Shown: positions 37,789 through 47,991, counted from the stretch's first letter. The stretch is DNA of 64,000 nucleotides from Pseudomonas chlororaphis (GCA_001023535.1 CP011020.1:3361734-3425733), one strand, 5' to 3'. Notes: generated by a model not told the origin, from the letters alone. Made by a program: numbers and translations.

Positions 37789-39687
37789 ATGAATTTTCGG
37801 CTCGACATACAAGCTCTCAGGGGGCTTGCCGTAGCATTTGTAGTGATAGATCACCTTGGCTTCACAGCTTTGAAAGCTGGTTTTTTAGGCGTAGATATAT
37901 TCTTTGTCATCTCCGGGTATCTAATTACCGGAATCATCGCCAGCAAGATAACCAATGGAGGCTTTGATCTTTCTGATTTTTACTACAGGCGCGCCAAACG
38001 ATTGGTGCCGGCTGCCTACGTGACAATTTTAGCCACCTGCATCGGCGCCTATCTGTTATTAACTCCGATGGAAAACAGGAACCTGCTCTCTCAAGTTGCA
38101 GGAGCGGTGACCTACACTACCAATTTTGTTCTATTGAATCAGACTGGATATTTTGATGCAGATGCGTCCACCAAGCCATTGCTGCACTTATGGTCTCTGG
38201 CTGTCGAGGAACAGTATTACCTGATTTTTCCACTTATTCTTATTCTCAGCCCCGCTCGCCTCTGGTTGCGCATTGTTATCACTGTCTTAATCGGCAGCCT
38301 CTTAGCCTGCCTGTACCTGAAACAAACCCATCCCTCAGCGACTTTTTTCCTGCTGCCCACGCGTTGCTGGGAATTATTGATCGGCTCGGGCGGCTATCTG
38401 GCTGCCCAGAAATTCAACATAAAGATTCCCCGCCCCGTATTTTTACTGGCCATCCTTGCAGTTCTAATCATCCCCACGATGGAAATTAAATGGGGCCACC
38501 CAGGACCGGCAGCAGTTGTTGTATGCCTCTCGACCCTTTTCATCATCTGGGCCAATAGCACGATAGCCAATACGTCCATTTTTATCAGACCACTTGTCAA
38601 GCTTGGCGATATTTCCTACTCCCTGTACCTAGTGCATTGGCCGGTCATTGTTTTCGCACACGCGGTACTGCCTAATGAGCTTACACTGTTTAGTCAAATA
38701 TCCTTGTTTCTAGTATCGCTGTTATGTGCGGGGGTTCTTTACATCTTCGTTGAGCAACCCAGTCGTCGGTCCCTGATTCCTCAAGCCGGACTGACATGGA
38801 CGATAACTCTCGGAGCGGCCGTACTGGTATCAATCCAATACACCGCAACCCGACACAACAATAATCAAGTAGATTTCGACGCTTTGTTACGGCCCAATTA
38901 CGGCCTTGATAAAGCTTGCGACAACTATCTGTTCAAGAACGATGAAAAATGCCGAACCTCCACCCCGGCTCGCAATATAGTCTGGGGCGATTCCTATGCC
39001 ATGCACACCATCGAGGGAGTTAAGAACCACAGAAAAGGAGGGATCGCACAGGCGACCTACAGCGCTTGCCCTCCCTTCTTGGATACTGCGCCTTACAACC
39101 CGGCACGAGCAGATGCAGGGAAGCTAGCAAATTACTGCATAGCATTTAACGACACTGTATTTTCTGCGATCAAAGCAGACAAAACCATTGAGACGGTCAT
39201 CCTTGCCGCCTCTTTTTGGCAATACACCGTGCCCACCAACAAAATGCTGACAAGGGACGAACAAGACAAGGGTTCGACTCGCATAGTGCCTACAAGCCTT
39301 GATCAAGTTGAAAATGACCTGGGCAGGACCATCAGCGAGCTTAAGCGGATCGGCAAAGAAGTCATCGTCATTGGCCCACCTCCCTCCGTAGGCAATGAAA
39401 ATATCAGCTGCATGCAGCAGCAGCTGTCCAACAGCACAACTGCACACGACTGCACCATCCCATTAAAGAACTACAGGGAATACAACGCCGGCGTCCTTAC
39501 GTTGCTCGATACCATTGAAACGAAATACGCGATACGGGTCATTCGTCTAAGCAATGCACTGTGTGATGACACGGTTTGCCGCACCGTTGTAGACGGAGTG
39601 CCCATGTACCGTGATTCAGGGCACTTGTCATACGTAGGTTCTGCAAAAGCTTTCGATATCCTTGCGAACACGAAAAATCTTTGGTGA
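37789..39687 (+). CDS. OafA-type O-acyltransferase with C-terminal SGNH domain
   Basis: 632 residues: an acyltransferase-3 domain with about ten membrane spans (starts RLDIQALRGLAVAFVVIDHLG; FLGVDIFFVISGYLITGII, with the conserved first-helix Arg and Asp/His), then an SGNH-like hydrolase domain (WGDSYAMHTIEG with the Ser nucleophile, DSGHLSYVG with Asp/His). OafA proteins add acetyl groups to surface polysaccharides from the periplasmic side. AT-rich like the adjacent C5-epimerase gene, so probably acquired together. GAGGAC lies just before the ATG at 37789. Acceptor unknown. Confidence 0.9.
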   Translation: MNFRLDIQALRGLAVAFVVIDHLGFTALKAGFLGVDIFFVISGYLITGIIASKITNGGFDLSDFYYRRAKRLVPAAYVTILATCIGAYLLLTPMENRNLLSQVAGAVTYTTNFVLLNQTGYFDADASTKPLLHLWSLAVEEQYYLIFPLILILSPARLWLRIVITVLIGSLLACLYLKQTHPSATFFLLPTRCWELLIGSGGYLAAQKFNIKIPRPVFLLAILAVLIIPTMEIKWGHPGPAAVVVCLSTLFIIWANSTIANTSIFIRPLVKLGDISYSLYLVHWPVIVFAHAVLPNELTLFSQISLFLVSLLCAGVLYIFVEQPSRRSLIPQAGLTWTITLGAAVLVSIQYTATRHNNNQVDFDALLRPNYGLDKACDNYLFKNDEKCRTSTPARNIVWGDSYAMHTIEGVKNHRKGGIAQATYSACPPFLDTAPYNPARADAGKLANYCIAFNDTVFSAIKADKTIETVILAASFWQYTVPTNKMLTRDEQDKGSTRIVPTSLDQVENDLGRTISELKRIGKEVIVIGPPPSVGNENISCMQQQLSNSTTAHDCTIPLKNYREYNAGVLTLLDTIETKYAIRVIRLSNALCDDTVCRTVVDGVPMYRDSGHLSYVGSAKAFDILANTKNLW

Positions 39688-39702
39688 AAGCCATCCTCGG
39701 CA

Positions 39703-39729
39703 GGAGCCTGACGCGTGAAAGCAGGCTCC
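39703..39729 (+). terminator. Terminator-like hairpin after the acyltransferase gene
   Basis: 8-bp stem GGAGCCTG/CAGGCTCC with an 11-base loop, followed by GTGTTTGTTTG, beginning 16 bp after the stop. The T-tract is interrupted, so termination may be partial. Confidence 0.5.
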
Positions 39730-39764
39730 GTGTTTGTTTGGAAAGCGCGATTTTACAAAGACGC

Positions 39765-40013
39765 CTATGGGCAGGTAACAGCCTTTCGAGACTGCTTCTT
39801 GGTCCACAGCAGACGACCGTTGATTCTTCCCTCAGACCACGATTCGGTAACCAAAGCGCAATTACCGCCCAGGTTCTCGACAAACGTCCTTGGGTAGCCT
39901 TCAGGCTCATCTCCACCAAGACGCATCCAGTTCGGATCGGTCGAAGTCACTGTTTGATAAGGCATGCAGGCTACCAGTGTGACCAACAAAAGAGCCAAAA
40001 CTACTTTTCTCAT
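39765..40013 (-). CDS. Small putative lipoprotein
   Basis: 82 residues with a short signal peptide ending in the lipobox LVAC (Cys near residue 16), then a globular tail with two further cysteines (GGNCALVTES... and AVTCP), which could form a disulfide. No family is recognised. The ATG at 40013 starts the signal peptide. Confidence 0.6.
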   Translation of the reverse strand: MRKVVLALLLVTLVACMPYQTVTSTDPNWMRLGGDEPEGYPRTFVENLGGNCALVTESWSEGRINGRLLWTKKQSRKAVTCP

Positions 40014-40297
40014 ACCAGTCCAACCCATTCGGCAACAGACAGCTTTATTGCCATCCGGCCATCTTGAAAACAGCCACCACCTGAACGGGCATTCGCAACC
40101 CCATCGATCTTGTGACAGCGCTATTTAAATCCCCTGGCAACTGGCCTTTCGTCCTTTGGGAGGAAGAACGCGACGCACACGCTGCGTAACGCCTCCACAC
40201 CACCGCCCGGGCCTTGCCCGGCAAGGAAGACCGCATAGCTGAATACCTGATGGGGCCGACCAATAGTGCGCCAGGTCAGGCTGGCTTTAGGTTGCTT

Positions 40298-40918
40298 TCA
40301 TTTGTCGAGATTTAGCATCTCGCACATCCGCTCCCCTAACATTCCACGTAACCACGCACTATGAAACTCAATGTTTTCCAGCGAGGTACCGTGCGCTAAC
40401 GGGTATTCGAAAACCTTACCCTTCGCCCCCCGATAAGCGACGAGAAAATAGCCATCGTGATCAAACGCTGCGAGCACGCAAGGACGGATGTGAATGATTT
40501 GGCTAAATGGCACGCGCACTTCAGTGGCTTTTAGGCCACGACGAGTGATGGTGAGGGTCAACATCTGCTGGTTTTCGTCAAACGTGAAAGCCCGCACTTG
40601 AGGCGCAGGGACAATCCACGCAAAGAACGCACCGATGAACACTGCACTGGCCAGCATTAACAGAATAAAGGATGACCCTGTGAGGCTCTCACCATGGTCA
40701 GGCTGCACCCCATGCATGACCTCCGGCCCTGGGAAAAGGAACGTCACAAGCCCATAGGCCGGTAAAAGCAGAAGCAACGCAAGAGAGAAGCCAAAAACGC
40801 CCATGCCATTGCTTTCGATAATGGGTATTTCAGGACCGTAATACCAGATAGGTGGGTGGGCAGTGCCCGGCACGCCAGCAGGTGCTGCTGTAACGCTAGC
40901 GGGTCTTCGATGATTCAT
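40298..40918 (-). CDS. Hypothetical membrane protein
   Basis: 206 residues with two membrane helices (FGFSLALLLLLPAYGLVTFLF and ILLMLASAVFIGAFFAWIV) followed by a C-terminal soluble domain whose strand pattern (VRAFTFDENQQMLTLTITRRG...) resembles a PH-like fold. No enzyme motif. The 284-bp gap before it (40014-40297) shows only an unrecognised frame. Confidence 0.6.
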   Translation of the reverse strand: MNHRRPASVTAAPAGVPGTAHPPIWYYGPEIPIIESNGMGVFGFSLALLLLLPAYGLVTFLFPGPEVMHGVQPDHGESLTGSSFILLMLASAVFIGAFFAWIVPAPQVRAFTFDENQQMLTLTITRRGLKATEVRVPFSQIIHIRPCVLAAFDHDGYFLVAYRGAKGKVFEYPLAHGTSLENIEFHSAWLRGMLGERMCEMLNLDK

Positions 40919-41017
40919 CTGGCTGTCTCAAGGATTGCGGCGCAGACGTTACCACTACTAGCGGACAGCCTGGAAACGGATCACGGGACTTTTTTCAATA
41001 TGTCGCCCCATCCATTC

Positions 41018-41260
41018 TCACTTTTCCGGGGTGATCAGATCATCACTCGAGCGGCCATCCAAAGCTGGCATCGGGTCTATTTGAACTCCAGCCACGACGC
41101 TCGCAAGAGCCGTGTAGGCGGAACCAACCCGAGAAAAGGCTTCCTTCCAAAGGCAACCTGAGACCTCGCCAGCAACCACCAGCATCATCATTTTGGTTGT
41201 GGCGGCGTCCAGCTCTAAAAGTGACTGGTGTGCTTCGAATCGAAAGGTGTCATTGGACAT
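41018..41260 (-). CDS. Small hypothetical protein
   Basis: 80 residues: FRFEAHQSLLELDAATTKMM followed by a helical hydrophobic stretch and a polar end. No family recognised. The ribosome site is weak, so the frame is only moderately supported. It precedes the tRNA-Val gene; the 290 bp between them hold nothing else I can assign. Confidence 0.4.
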   Translation of the reverse strand: MSNDTFRFEAHQSLLELDAATTKMMMLVVAGEVSGCLWKEAFSRVGSAYTALASVVAGVQIDPMPALDGRSSDDLITPEK

Positions 41261-41491
41261 GGTAAACCGTTTGCCCCCCTGCTCTTAGCAGCGGCGCCTC
41301 CTGCCTGAGTTCTTGCGGGTTTGCCCCAACAGTTATACACCTAACGCTTCGTACAAGAACAAGTGGTTCGTCTATGACCAAGCAATATCCGGAAGGGAAT
41401 GGGGGAAAAGACGATTGAGTACGTCGAGGTGGGCGCCGAATTGGCGTTCTGAGGTGGGGGTTTTGCAAGAGTTTTGCAAATGGCAGAAAGC

Positions 41492-41522
41492 AAAAAGGGG
41501 CTACCGTTTCCGGTAACCCCTT
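41492..41522 (-). terminator. Intrinsic terminator of the tRNA-Val(GAC) transcript
   Basis: Stem GGGGTTACCGG/CCGGTAGCCCC (one mismatch) with a short loop, followed by five T on the minus strand, 30 bp after the tRNA 3' end. Confidence 0.85.
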
Positions 41523-41551
41523 CTAGACCGCCCAGCAGAGCGGATTTTGTT

Positions 41552-41628
41552 TGGTAGGCGCGATTGGACTCGAACCAACGACCCCCACCATGTCAAGGTG
41601 GTGCTCTAACCAACTGAGCTACGTGCCT
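41552..41628 (-). tRNA. tRNA-Val (anticodon GAC)
   Basis: 77 nt on the minus strand with a complete cloverleaf, anticodon loop TTGACAT giving GAC, standard TTCGAGTCC T-arm, and encoded CCA (41554-41552). One A-C mismatch in the acceptor stem at position 5. It reads GUC and GUU codons. Confidence 0.95.
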
Positions 41629-41811
41629 GCTGTGAGGCGGCATTCTACGGAATTCCAAAGGGGTGTCAACACCTTTTTTTCACCTAACCCTATGAATATG
41701 CAAAATATTTAATTTCGCCCACGCGACGAAGATATTGCAGTGGCTGGCGGCCGATTTTTATCTCGGGTAGGATCGGCGCATTCGTAAAAAATATAAAACA
41801 GAGGTTGCAGA

Positions 41812-43095
41812 ATGGCGAACACATCCTACCCAGCGTCCTATTATGCCGCGTCGGCCAACCCGGCTCCGTCGCGCCCAGCCCTGCAGGGTGAGGTCGAGAC
41901 GGATGTGTGTGTAATCGGTGCGGGGTACACCGGCCTGTCCTCTGCGCTGTTCCTGCTGGAAAACGGCTTCAAGGTCACCGTCCTTGAAGCGGCCAAGGTG
42001 GGCTTCGGTGCGTCGGGTCGCAACGGTGGGCAGATCGTCAACAGTTATAGCCGTGACATCGATGTGATCGAACGCAGCGTCGGCCCTCAACAGGCGCAAT
42101 TGCTGGGCAATATGGCGTTCGAGGGCGGACGGATCATTCGGGAACGAGTGGCCAAGTATCAGATTCAGTGCGATTTGAAGGACGGTGGCGTGTTTGCCGC
42201 CCTGACCGCCAAGCAGATGGGCCACCTGGAGTCGCAGAAGCGCTTATGGGAGCGTTTCGGGCATACCCAGCTGGAGTTGCTGGACCAGCGTCGCATTCGC
42301 GAGGTGGTGGCTTGTGAGGAGTATGTTGGCGGCATGCTGGACATGAGCGGCGGGCATATCCATCCACTGAACCTGGCCTTGGGTGAAGCAGCGGCCGTCG
42401 AGTCGCTCGGCGGGGTCATCCATGAGCAGTCACCTGCAGTGCGTATCGAGCGCGGCGCCAGTCCCGTCGTGCATACGCCTCAGGGTAAGGTCAGGGCCAA
42501 GTTCATCATCGTGGCCGGCAATGCTTACCTGGGCAACCTGGTGCCGGAACTGGCTGCCAAATCCATGCCGTGCGGCACCCAGGTGATCGCGACCGAGCCA
42601 CTGGGGGACGAGTTGGCCCACAGTCTGTTGCCGCAGGATTACTGTGTCGAGGACTGCAATTACCTGCTCGACTACTACCGACTGACCGGCGACAAGCGCC
42701 TGATCTTCGGGGGTGGCGTGGTGTACGGCGCCAGGGACCCGGCGAACATCGAGGCCATCATCCGACCGAAAATGCTCAAGGCGTTTCCTCAGCTCAAACA
42801 GGTGAAGATCGACTACGCCTGGACCGGAAACTTCCTACTGACGTTGTCGCGTCTTCCTCAGGTCGGGCGCCTGGGGGACAACATCTACTATTCCCAGGGC
42901 TGCAGTGGCCATGGCGTGACGTACACGCACCTGGCAGGCAAGGTCCTGGCCGAGGCGCTACGTGGTCAGGCTGAGCGTTTTGATGCGTTTGCCGACCTGC
43001 CCCACTACCCGTTCCCCGGCGGCCAACTGCTGCGTACGCCGTTTGCGGCGATGGGTGCATGGTATTACGGGCTGCGGGATAGACTTGGGTTCTGA
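41812..43095 (+). CDS. FAD-dependent amine oxidoreductase, PuuB/PauB-like
   Basis: 427 residues: N-terminal FAD-binding Rossmann motif GAGYTG in VCVIGAGYTGLSSALFL, then the GASGRNGGQI segment of the DAO family. The N-terminal SYYAASANPAP sequence and overall length resemble gamma-glutamylputrescine oxidoreductases (PuuB; PauB in P. aeruginosa), which oxidise gamma-glutamylated polyamines. There are no other polyamine genes next to it. Substrate is uncertain among this family. Confidence 0.85.
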   Translation: MANTSYPASYYAASANPAPSRPALQGEVETDVCVIGAGYTGLSSALFLLENGFKVTVLEAAKVGFGASGRNGGQIVNSYSRDIDVIERSVGPQQAQLLGNMAFEGGRIIRERVAKYQIQCDLKDGGVFAALTAKQMGHLESQKRLWERFGHTQLELLDQRRIREVVACEEYVGGMLDMSGGHIHPLNLALGEAAAVESLGGVIHEQSPAVRIERGASPVVHTPQGKVRAKFIIVAGNAYLGNLVPELAAKSMPCGTQVIATEPLGDELAHSLLPQDYCVEDCNYLLDYYRLTGDKRLIFGGGVVYGARDPANIEAIIRPKMLKAFPQLKQVKIDYAWTGNFLLTLSRLPQVGRLGDNIYYSQGCSGHGVTYTHLAGKVLAEALRGQAERFDAFADLPHYPFPGGQLLRTPFAAMGAWYYGLRDRLGF

Positions 43096-43182
43096 GGCCA
43101 GCGCCCTAGCGTTCGCAGGACCACAGAAGGGCTGCCAAGCAGCCCGCCGGGCACGGCAAGCAAAAAGCCGAATGACAGAAAC

Positions 43183-43213
43183 AAAAAACCCCGGTCTTTC
43201 GACCAGGGTTTTT
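43183..43213. terminator. Terminator between oxidoreductase and tRNA genes
   Basis: AAAAAACCCCGGTC-TTTC-GACCAGGGTTTTT: stem of about ten pairs with one mismatch, A/T stretches on both sides, so it can act in both directions for the convergent oxidoreductase gene and tRNA operon. Confidence 0.85.
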
Positions 43214-43283
43214 GCTATCGATCAGAAGAGGCGCTTGGCGCTCTTCCTGGCTTCAAGGCGTTCAGTGGGCCTCGAAGCAGATA

Positions 43284-43360
43284 TGGCGCAGCGGACGGGA
43301 CTCGAACCCGCGACCCCCGGCGTGACAGGCCGGTATTCTAACCGACTGAACTACCGCTGC
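43284..43360 (-). tRNA. tRNA-Asp (anticodon GTC), copy 1
   Basis: 77 nt, anticodon loop CTGTCAC giving GTC, TTCGAGTCC T-arm, encoded CCA (43286-43284). Identical to the second copy 88 bp upstream. Confidence 0.95.
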
Positions 43361-43447
43361 GTATCGCTGTGGACTTGCGTCCAGTTAACTCGTCTGACCA
43401 GCCCCTTGGGATTGATCTCGAACCAGGCGAACCTGCTTCGGAAAATA

Positions 43448-43524
43448 TGGCGCAGCGGACGGGACTCGAACCCGCGACCCCCGGCGTGACAGGCCGGTAT
43501 TCTAACCGACTGAACTACCGCTGC
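43448..43524 (-). tRNA. tRNA-Asp (anticodon GTC), copy 2
   Basis: Same 77-nt sequence as copy 1, encoded CCA at 43450-43448. Lies between tRNA-Val(TAC) and copy 1 in a three-tRNA minus-strand operon. Confidence 0.95.
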
Positions 43525-43582
43525 GCGTCGGTGGAGGCTTTTGACAGCTTCCATCTTGCTTTCGCAAGACTCTCTTGAAACA

Positions 43583-43658
43583 TGGTGGGTGATGACGGGA
43601 TCGAACCGCCGACATTCTGCTTGTAAGGCAGACGCTCTCCCGGCTGAGCTAATCACCC
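43583..43658 (-). tRNA. tRNA-Val (anticodon TAC)
   Basis: 76 nt, acceptor stem GGGTGAT paired with ATCACCC, anticodon loop CTTACAA giving TAC, T-arm GGTTCGATCC, encoded CCA (43585-43583). First tRNA of the operon with the two Asp genes. Confidence 0.95.
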
Positions 43659-43761
43659 TTTGCTTTGCTGAGGCCGCGAAATTTACGCAGGTACCGAAGC
43701 TAAGTCAATAGCAGGGTTGAAGTTTTTTCAAAACAGTTTCAAGCGCCGCGCGCCCATGGAC

Positions 43762-44535
43762 TTATTTGTAAATCATCTTCTTGGTCATGCCGCCGTCCAC
43801 CACGAACTCCTGGCCCGTGACAAAACCGGCATTGCGCGACAACAGCCATGCCACCATCGCCGCCACGTCCTCCACGGTCCCTACCCTGCCCGCCGGATGT
43901 TGGGCGTGATCGGAATCGGTGAGTGGCTCTGCACGGCGCTGCGAAGGGTCGCGCGCATCGATCCAGCCAGGACTGACGGCATTGACGCGGATCTCCGGCC
44001 CGAGGCTGATTGCCAGGGCATGGGTCAGGGCCAGCAGGCCGCCCTTGCTTGCCGCATAGGCTTCGGTGTCCGGCTCCGATTGTGCGGCGCGGGTCGAGGC
44101 CAGGTTGACGATCGCGCCGTTGTGGGCACGCAGGTACGGCGCACAATGCTTGGCCAGCAGCATCGGCCCACCCAGGTTCACCGCCAGGACCCGATTCCAG
44201 TAGGCCAGGTCCAGGCTTTCCAGGGTGATGTTGTGCGGGTCGGCAATGGCCGCATTGCACACCAGCGCGTCGAGACGGCCGAACTGGCCAAGCACCTCGG
44301 CGATACCGGTGGCGACCTGCGCCTCGTCCGCCACGTCCATGGCGATGAACCAGGCGTTGTCGCCCAGGGTCTTCGCAACCTTGGAACCGCGCTCTCGATC
44401 CAGGTCGGTCAACACCACTTGCCAGCCTTCGCAAATTAACCAGGCAGCAATGCCCAGGCCGATGCCCCGCGCGGCCCCCGTGACCAGTGCAACCCGGCCG
44501 TGAGTGCCGCCCGGCGGCGTTGCCAACTCGATCAC
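43762..44535 (-). CDS. Short-chain dehydrogenase/reductase
   Basis: 257 residues of the classical SDR family: NAD(P) motif [11 protein letters not shown]-type NAA motif, active-site Ser, and YAASK (Tyr/Lys). Asp near residue 44 (LTDLDRE) favours NAD(H). Substrate unknown. The start overlaps the metZ stop (ATGA), so it is the last gene of the metZ transcript. Confidence 0.9.
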   Translation of the reverse strand: MIELATPPGGTHGRVALVTGAARGIGLGIAAWLICEGWQVVLTDLDRERGSKVAKTLGDNAWFIAMDVADEAQVATGIAEVLGQFGRLDALVCNAAIADPHNITLESLDLAYWNRVLAVNLGGPMLLAKHCAPYLRAHNGAIVNLASTRAAQSEPDTEAYAASKGGLLALTHALAISLGPEIRVNAVSPGWIDARDPSQRRAEPLTDSDHAQHPAGRVGTVEDVAAMVAWLLSRNAGFVTGQEFVVDGGMTKKMIYK

Positions 44536-45743
44536 AAGGCCGCCAACCCGCGACCCAGGTCGGCTTGCAGGTCGGCCACGTCTTCAAGGCCGACCGCAAC
44601 GCGAATCAGGCTGTCACGAATACCCGCCGCTTCACGCTCCTGGGGCGACAGGCGACCGTGGGACGTGGTGCTCGGGTGCGTAATGGTGGTCTTGCTATCG
44701 CCCAGGTTGGCGGTGATGGAAATCAACCGGGTCGCGTCGATGAAGCGCCAGGCGCCCTCCTTGCCCCCCTTGACCTCGAAACTCACCACTGCACCAAAGC
44801 CGCGCTGCTGGCGCTGGGCCAGGTCATGCTGCGGATGGCTCTTGAGACCGGCGTAATGGACCTTCTCGATGCCGTCCTGCTGCTCCAGCCATTCGGCCAG
44901 GGCCTGGGCGTTGGCACAGTGCGCCTTCATGCGCAGGCCCAGGGTTTCCAGGCCCTTGAGGAAGATCCAGGCGTTGAACGGGCTGAGGGTCGGCCCGGCA
45001 GTGCGCAGGAACCCCACCACTTCCTTCATCTGCTCGCCGCGACCGGCCACCACGCCACCCATGCATCGGCCCTGGCCGTCGATGAACTTGGTCGCCGAAT
45101 GCACCACCACGTCAGCCCCCAGTTTCAGCGGCTGTTGCAGCGCCGGGGTGCAGAAGCAGTTGTCGACCACCAGCATGGCGCCCTTGGCATGGGCGACTTC
45201 CGCCAGCGCGGCAATGTCCACCAGCTCGGCCAAGGGGTTGGAGGGCGATTCAACGAACAACAGCTTGGTGTTGGGCTTGATCGCCGCGTCCCAGCCGGAC
45301 AGGTCCGCCAGGGGCACGTAGTCGACTTCCACGCCAAAGCGCTTGAAGTATTTTTCGAACAGACTGATGGTCGAACCGAAGACACTGCGCGAAACCAGGA
45401 CATGGTCGCCGGCGCTGCACAGGCTCATCACCACCGCCATGATCGCCGCCATGCCGGTAGCGGTAGCGACCGCTTGCTCGGCGCCTTCCAGGGCGGCAAT
45501 GCGCTCTTCGAAAGCGCGCACGGTCGGGTTGGTGTAGCGCGAGTAGACGTTGCCTGGCACCTCGCCGGCAAACCGCGCTGCCGCATCGGCGGCCGTGCGG
45601 AATACGTAGCTGGAGGTAAAGAACATCGGATCGCCATGTTCGGCTTCCGGTGTGCGGTGCTGACCCGCGCGCACCGCCAGGGTGTCGAACGCTACGCCCT
45701 CAAGGTCGCTGTCCAGCCGACCGGCATCCCAATCCTGACTCAT
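44532..45743 (-). CDS. metZ: O-succinylhomoserine sulfhydrylase
   Basis: 403 residues, a PLP-dependent trans-sulfuration-family enzyme with the PLP-lysine motif SATKFIDG. It makes homocysteine from O-succinylhomoserine and sulfide in methionine synthesis. The purF-metZ order is the standard Pseudomonas arrangement, which supports MetZ over MetB or MetC. Next to the SDR gene with ATGA overlap. Confidence 0.93.
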   Translation of the reverse strand: MSQDWDAGRLDSDLEGVAFDTLAVRAGQHRTPEAEHGDPMFFTSSYVFRTAADAAARFAGEVPGNVYSRYTNPTVRAFEERIAALEGAEQAVATATGMAAIMAVVMSLCSAGDHVLVSRSVFGSTISLFEKYFKRFGVEVDYVPLADLSGWDAAIKPNTKLLFVESPSNPLAELVDIAALAEVAHAKGAMLVVDNCFCTPALQQPLKLGADVVVHSATKFIDGQGRCMGGVVAGRGEQMKEVVGFLRTAGPTLSPFNAWIFLKGLETLGLRMKAHCANAQALAEWLEQQDGIEKVHYAGLKSHPQHDLAQRQQRGFGAVVSFEVKGGKEGAWRFIDATRLISITANLGDSKTTITHPSTTSHGRLSPQEREAAGIRDSLIRVAVGLEDVADLQADLGRGLAAL

Positions 45744-45765
45744 GCTGCCACTCCTTCAAATCGCA

Positions 45766-45787
45766 AACCGGCCCCTCGGGGCCGGTT
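45766..45787 (-). terminator. Strong hairpin between purF and metZ
   Basis: Perfect 10-bp stem AACCGGCCCC/GGGGCCGGTT with a 2-base loop. The following minus-strand tract (TGCGATTTG) is a poor T-run, so it may be partial termination or a processing/stabilising stem rather than full termination. Confidence 0.5.
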
Positions 45788-45793
45788 CGTCAC

Positions 45794-47299
45794 TCAGTTG
45801 TTGTACAGATCGATGATCGCACTGACCGCCTGGGTCTTGGCCTTGGACGCATCGTTACGCGCGTGCTCGATCCGGTTCAGGTAGGCCTCGTCGATGTCGC
45901 CGGTGACGTACTTGCCGTCGAACACCGCGCAATCGAACTGCTCGATCTTGATTTTGCCGCCGCCCACCGCTTCGATCAGGTCCGGCAGGTCCTGGTAGAT
46001 CAACCAGTCGGCGCCGATCAGGTCGGCCACGTCCTGGGTGCTGCGGTTGTGCGCGATCAGTTCGTGGGCACTCGGCATGTCGATGCCGTAGACGTTCGGA
46101 TAACGCACCGCCGGAGCGGCCGAGCAGAAATACACGTTCTTGGCGCCGGCTTCGCGGGCCATCTGGATGATCTGCTTGCACGTGGTGCCGCGTACGATGG
46201 AGTCATCCACCAGCATCACGTTCTTGCCGCGAAATTCCAGCTCGATGGCGTTGAGTTTCTGGCGTACGGATTTTTTCCGCGCAGCCTGGCCCGGCATGAT
46301 GAAGGTACGGCCGATGTAGCGGTTCTTCACGAAGCCTTCGCGGAACTTGACGCCCAGGTGGTTCGCCAACTCCAGGGCCGCCGTGCGGCTGGTGTCCGGG
46401 ATCGGGATGACCACGTCGATGTCATGGTCCGGGCGCTCGCGCAGGATCTTCTCGGCCAGCTTTTCGCCCATGCGCAGGCGGGCCTTGTAGACAGAGATGC
46501 CGTCGATGATCGAGTCCGGGCGCGCCAGGTAGACGTGCTCGAAGATGCAGGGGGTCAGGCTCGGGTTGGTCGCGCATTGGCGGGTGTGCAGCTTGCCGTC
46601 TTCAGTGATGTAGACCGCTTCGCCTGGGGCCAAGTCGCGAATCAGGGTGAAACCGAGCACGTCCAGGGACACGCTTTCGGAGGCGATCATGTACTCGACG
46701 CCTTCGTCGGTGTGACGCTGGCCGAACACGATCGGACGAATGCCGTGGGGATCGCGGAAGCCGACGATACCGTAGCCGGTGATCATCGCCACCACCGAGT
46801 AGCCGCCGACGCAACGGTTATGCACGTCGGTCACCGCCGCGAACACATCTTCCTCGGTAGGCTGCAGCTTGCCGCGCTGGGCCAGCTCATGGGCGAACAC
46901 GTTGAGCATCACTTCCGAGTCGGAACTGGTGTTGACGTGGCGCAGGTCCGATTCGTAGATTTCCTTGGCCAGCTGCTCGACGTTGGTCAAGTTGCCGTTG
47001 TGCGCCAGGGTGATGCCGTATGGCGAGTTGACGTAGAACGGCTGGGCCTCAGCCGACGTCGAGCTGCCCGCCGTCGGATAGCGCACGTGGCCGATACCCA
47101 TGTGGCCGACCAGGCGCTGCATGTGACGCTGGTGGAACACGTCACGCACCAGGCCGTTGTCCTTGCGCAGGAATAACCGGCCGTCATGGCTGGTCACGAT
47201 ACCGGCAGCGTCCTGGCCGCGGTGCTGGAGCACGGTTAGCGCGTCATACAGCGCCTGATTGACGTTCGACTTACCGACGATACCGACGATGCCACACAT
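45794..47299 (-). CDS. purF: Amidophosphoribosyltransferase
   Basis: 501 residues. The first step of purine synthesis: glutamine plus PRPP gives phosphoribosylamine. The mature N-terminus is Cys2 (CGIVGIVG), the glutaminase nucleophile. The C-terminal PRTase has the PRPP motif [12 protein letters not shown]. The ATG at 47299 is required to expose Cys2, so the in-frame codons just upstream are excluded. It follows cvpA as usual. Confidence 0.97.
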   Translation of the reverse strand: MCGIVGIVGKSNVNQALYDALTVLQHRGQDAAGIVTSHDGRLFLRKDNGLVRDVFHQRHMQRLVGHMGIGHVRYPTAGSSTSAEAQPFYVNSPYGITLAHNGNLTNVEQLAKEIYESDLRHVNTSSDSEVMLNVFAHELAQRGKLQPTEEDVFAAVTDVHNRCVGGYSVVAMITGYGIVGFRDPHGIRPIVFGQRHTDEGVEYMIASESVSLDVLGFTLIRDLAPGEAVYITEDGKLHTRQCATNPSLTPCIFEHVYLARPDSIIDGISVYKARLRMGEKLAEKILRERPDHDIDVVIPIPDTSRTAALELANHLGVKFREGFVKNRYIGRTFIMPGQAARKKSVRQKLNAIELEFRGKNVMLVDDSIVRGTTCKQIIQMAREAGAKNVYFCSAAPAVRYPNVYGIDMPSAHELIAHNRSTQDVADLIGADWLIYQDLPDLIEAVGGGKIKIEQFDCAVFDGKYVTGDIDEAYLNRIEHARNDASKAKTQAVSAIIDLYNN

Positions 47300-47340
47300 G
47301 CGACGCAACCCCTACTTAATGGATCTGAACTGAACAGCAC

Positions 47341-47901
47341 TCACTGCGGCGTTTTGGCCATCGGCAAGAGCTGCTCCTTGAACGGTATTTCAGCGGGTAC
47401 GCTGATACCGCTGGCAAGCCACTGACTGCTCCAACCCAGAATCAGGTTTTTAGACCAGTCTGCGACCAATAGAAATTGTGGCACGAGCCGGGACTCCTGC
47501 CACCACGTATCCTGCTGCACCGGCCCCAGGCTCAGGAGCCCGACGGCCACGACCACCAGCAACGCGCCACGCGCCGCGCCGAAGGCCATGCCCAGGAACC
47601 GGTCCGTCCCGGAAAGCCCGGTGACGCGAATCAGTTCGCCGATCAGATAATTGATCATTGCGCCGACCAGCAAGGTGGCGATAAACAAGATGGCACAGCC
47701 CGCGATCACGCGAGCCGACGGGGTTTCGATGTATCCGGCGAGGTACTGGGACAGCGAGCCACCAAACATCCAGGCCACGACTCCCGCGATGATCCAGGTC
47801 AGCAGCGAGAGGGCTTCCTTGACGAAGCCTCGGCTCAGACTGATCAAAGCGGAGATGGCGACGATCGCAACGATCGCCCAGTCAACCCAGGTAAATGGCA
47901 C
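47341..47901 (-). CDS. cvpA: CvpA-family membrane protein
   Basis: 186 residues with four hydrophobic helices and the CvpA-family start (WVDWAIVAIVAISALISLSRGFVKEAL). It lies 41 bp before purF, the conserved cvpA-purF pair. CvpA is needed for colicin V production in E. coli; its general role is probably envelope-related. Confidence 0.93.
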   Translation of the reverse strand: MPFTWVDWAIVAIVAISALISLSRGFVKEALSLLTWIIAGVVAWMFGGSLSQYLAGYIETPSARVIAGCAILFIATLLVGAMINYLIGELIRVTGLSGTDRFLGMAFGAARGALLVVVAVGLLSLGPVQQDTWWQESRLVPQFLLVADWSKNLILGWSSQWLASGISVPAEIPFKEQLLPMAKTPQ

Positions 47902-47991
47902 GGTGCAGCCTGCAGACGGATAAGGCGGCGCATTTTAGCAGAGCCCAGGGCTGTCGGTAAGCTGCGTGATTCAAATCAGCTAAATCGCCGG

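Noticed and set aside
41261..41551. Integrative element at the tRNA-Val(GAC) 3' end
   Set aside because: No integrase gene and no second copy of the tRNA 3' end seen in the window.
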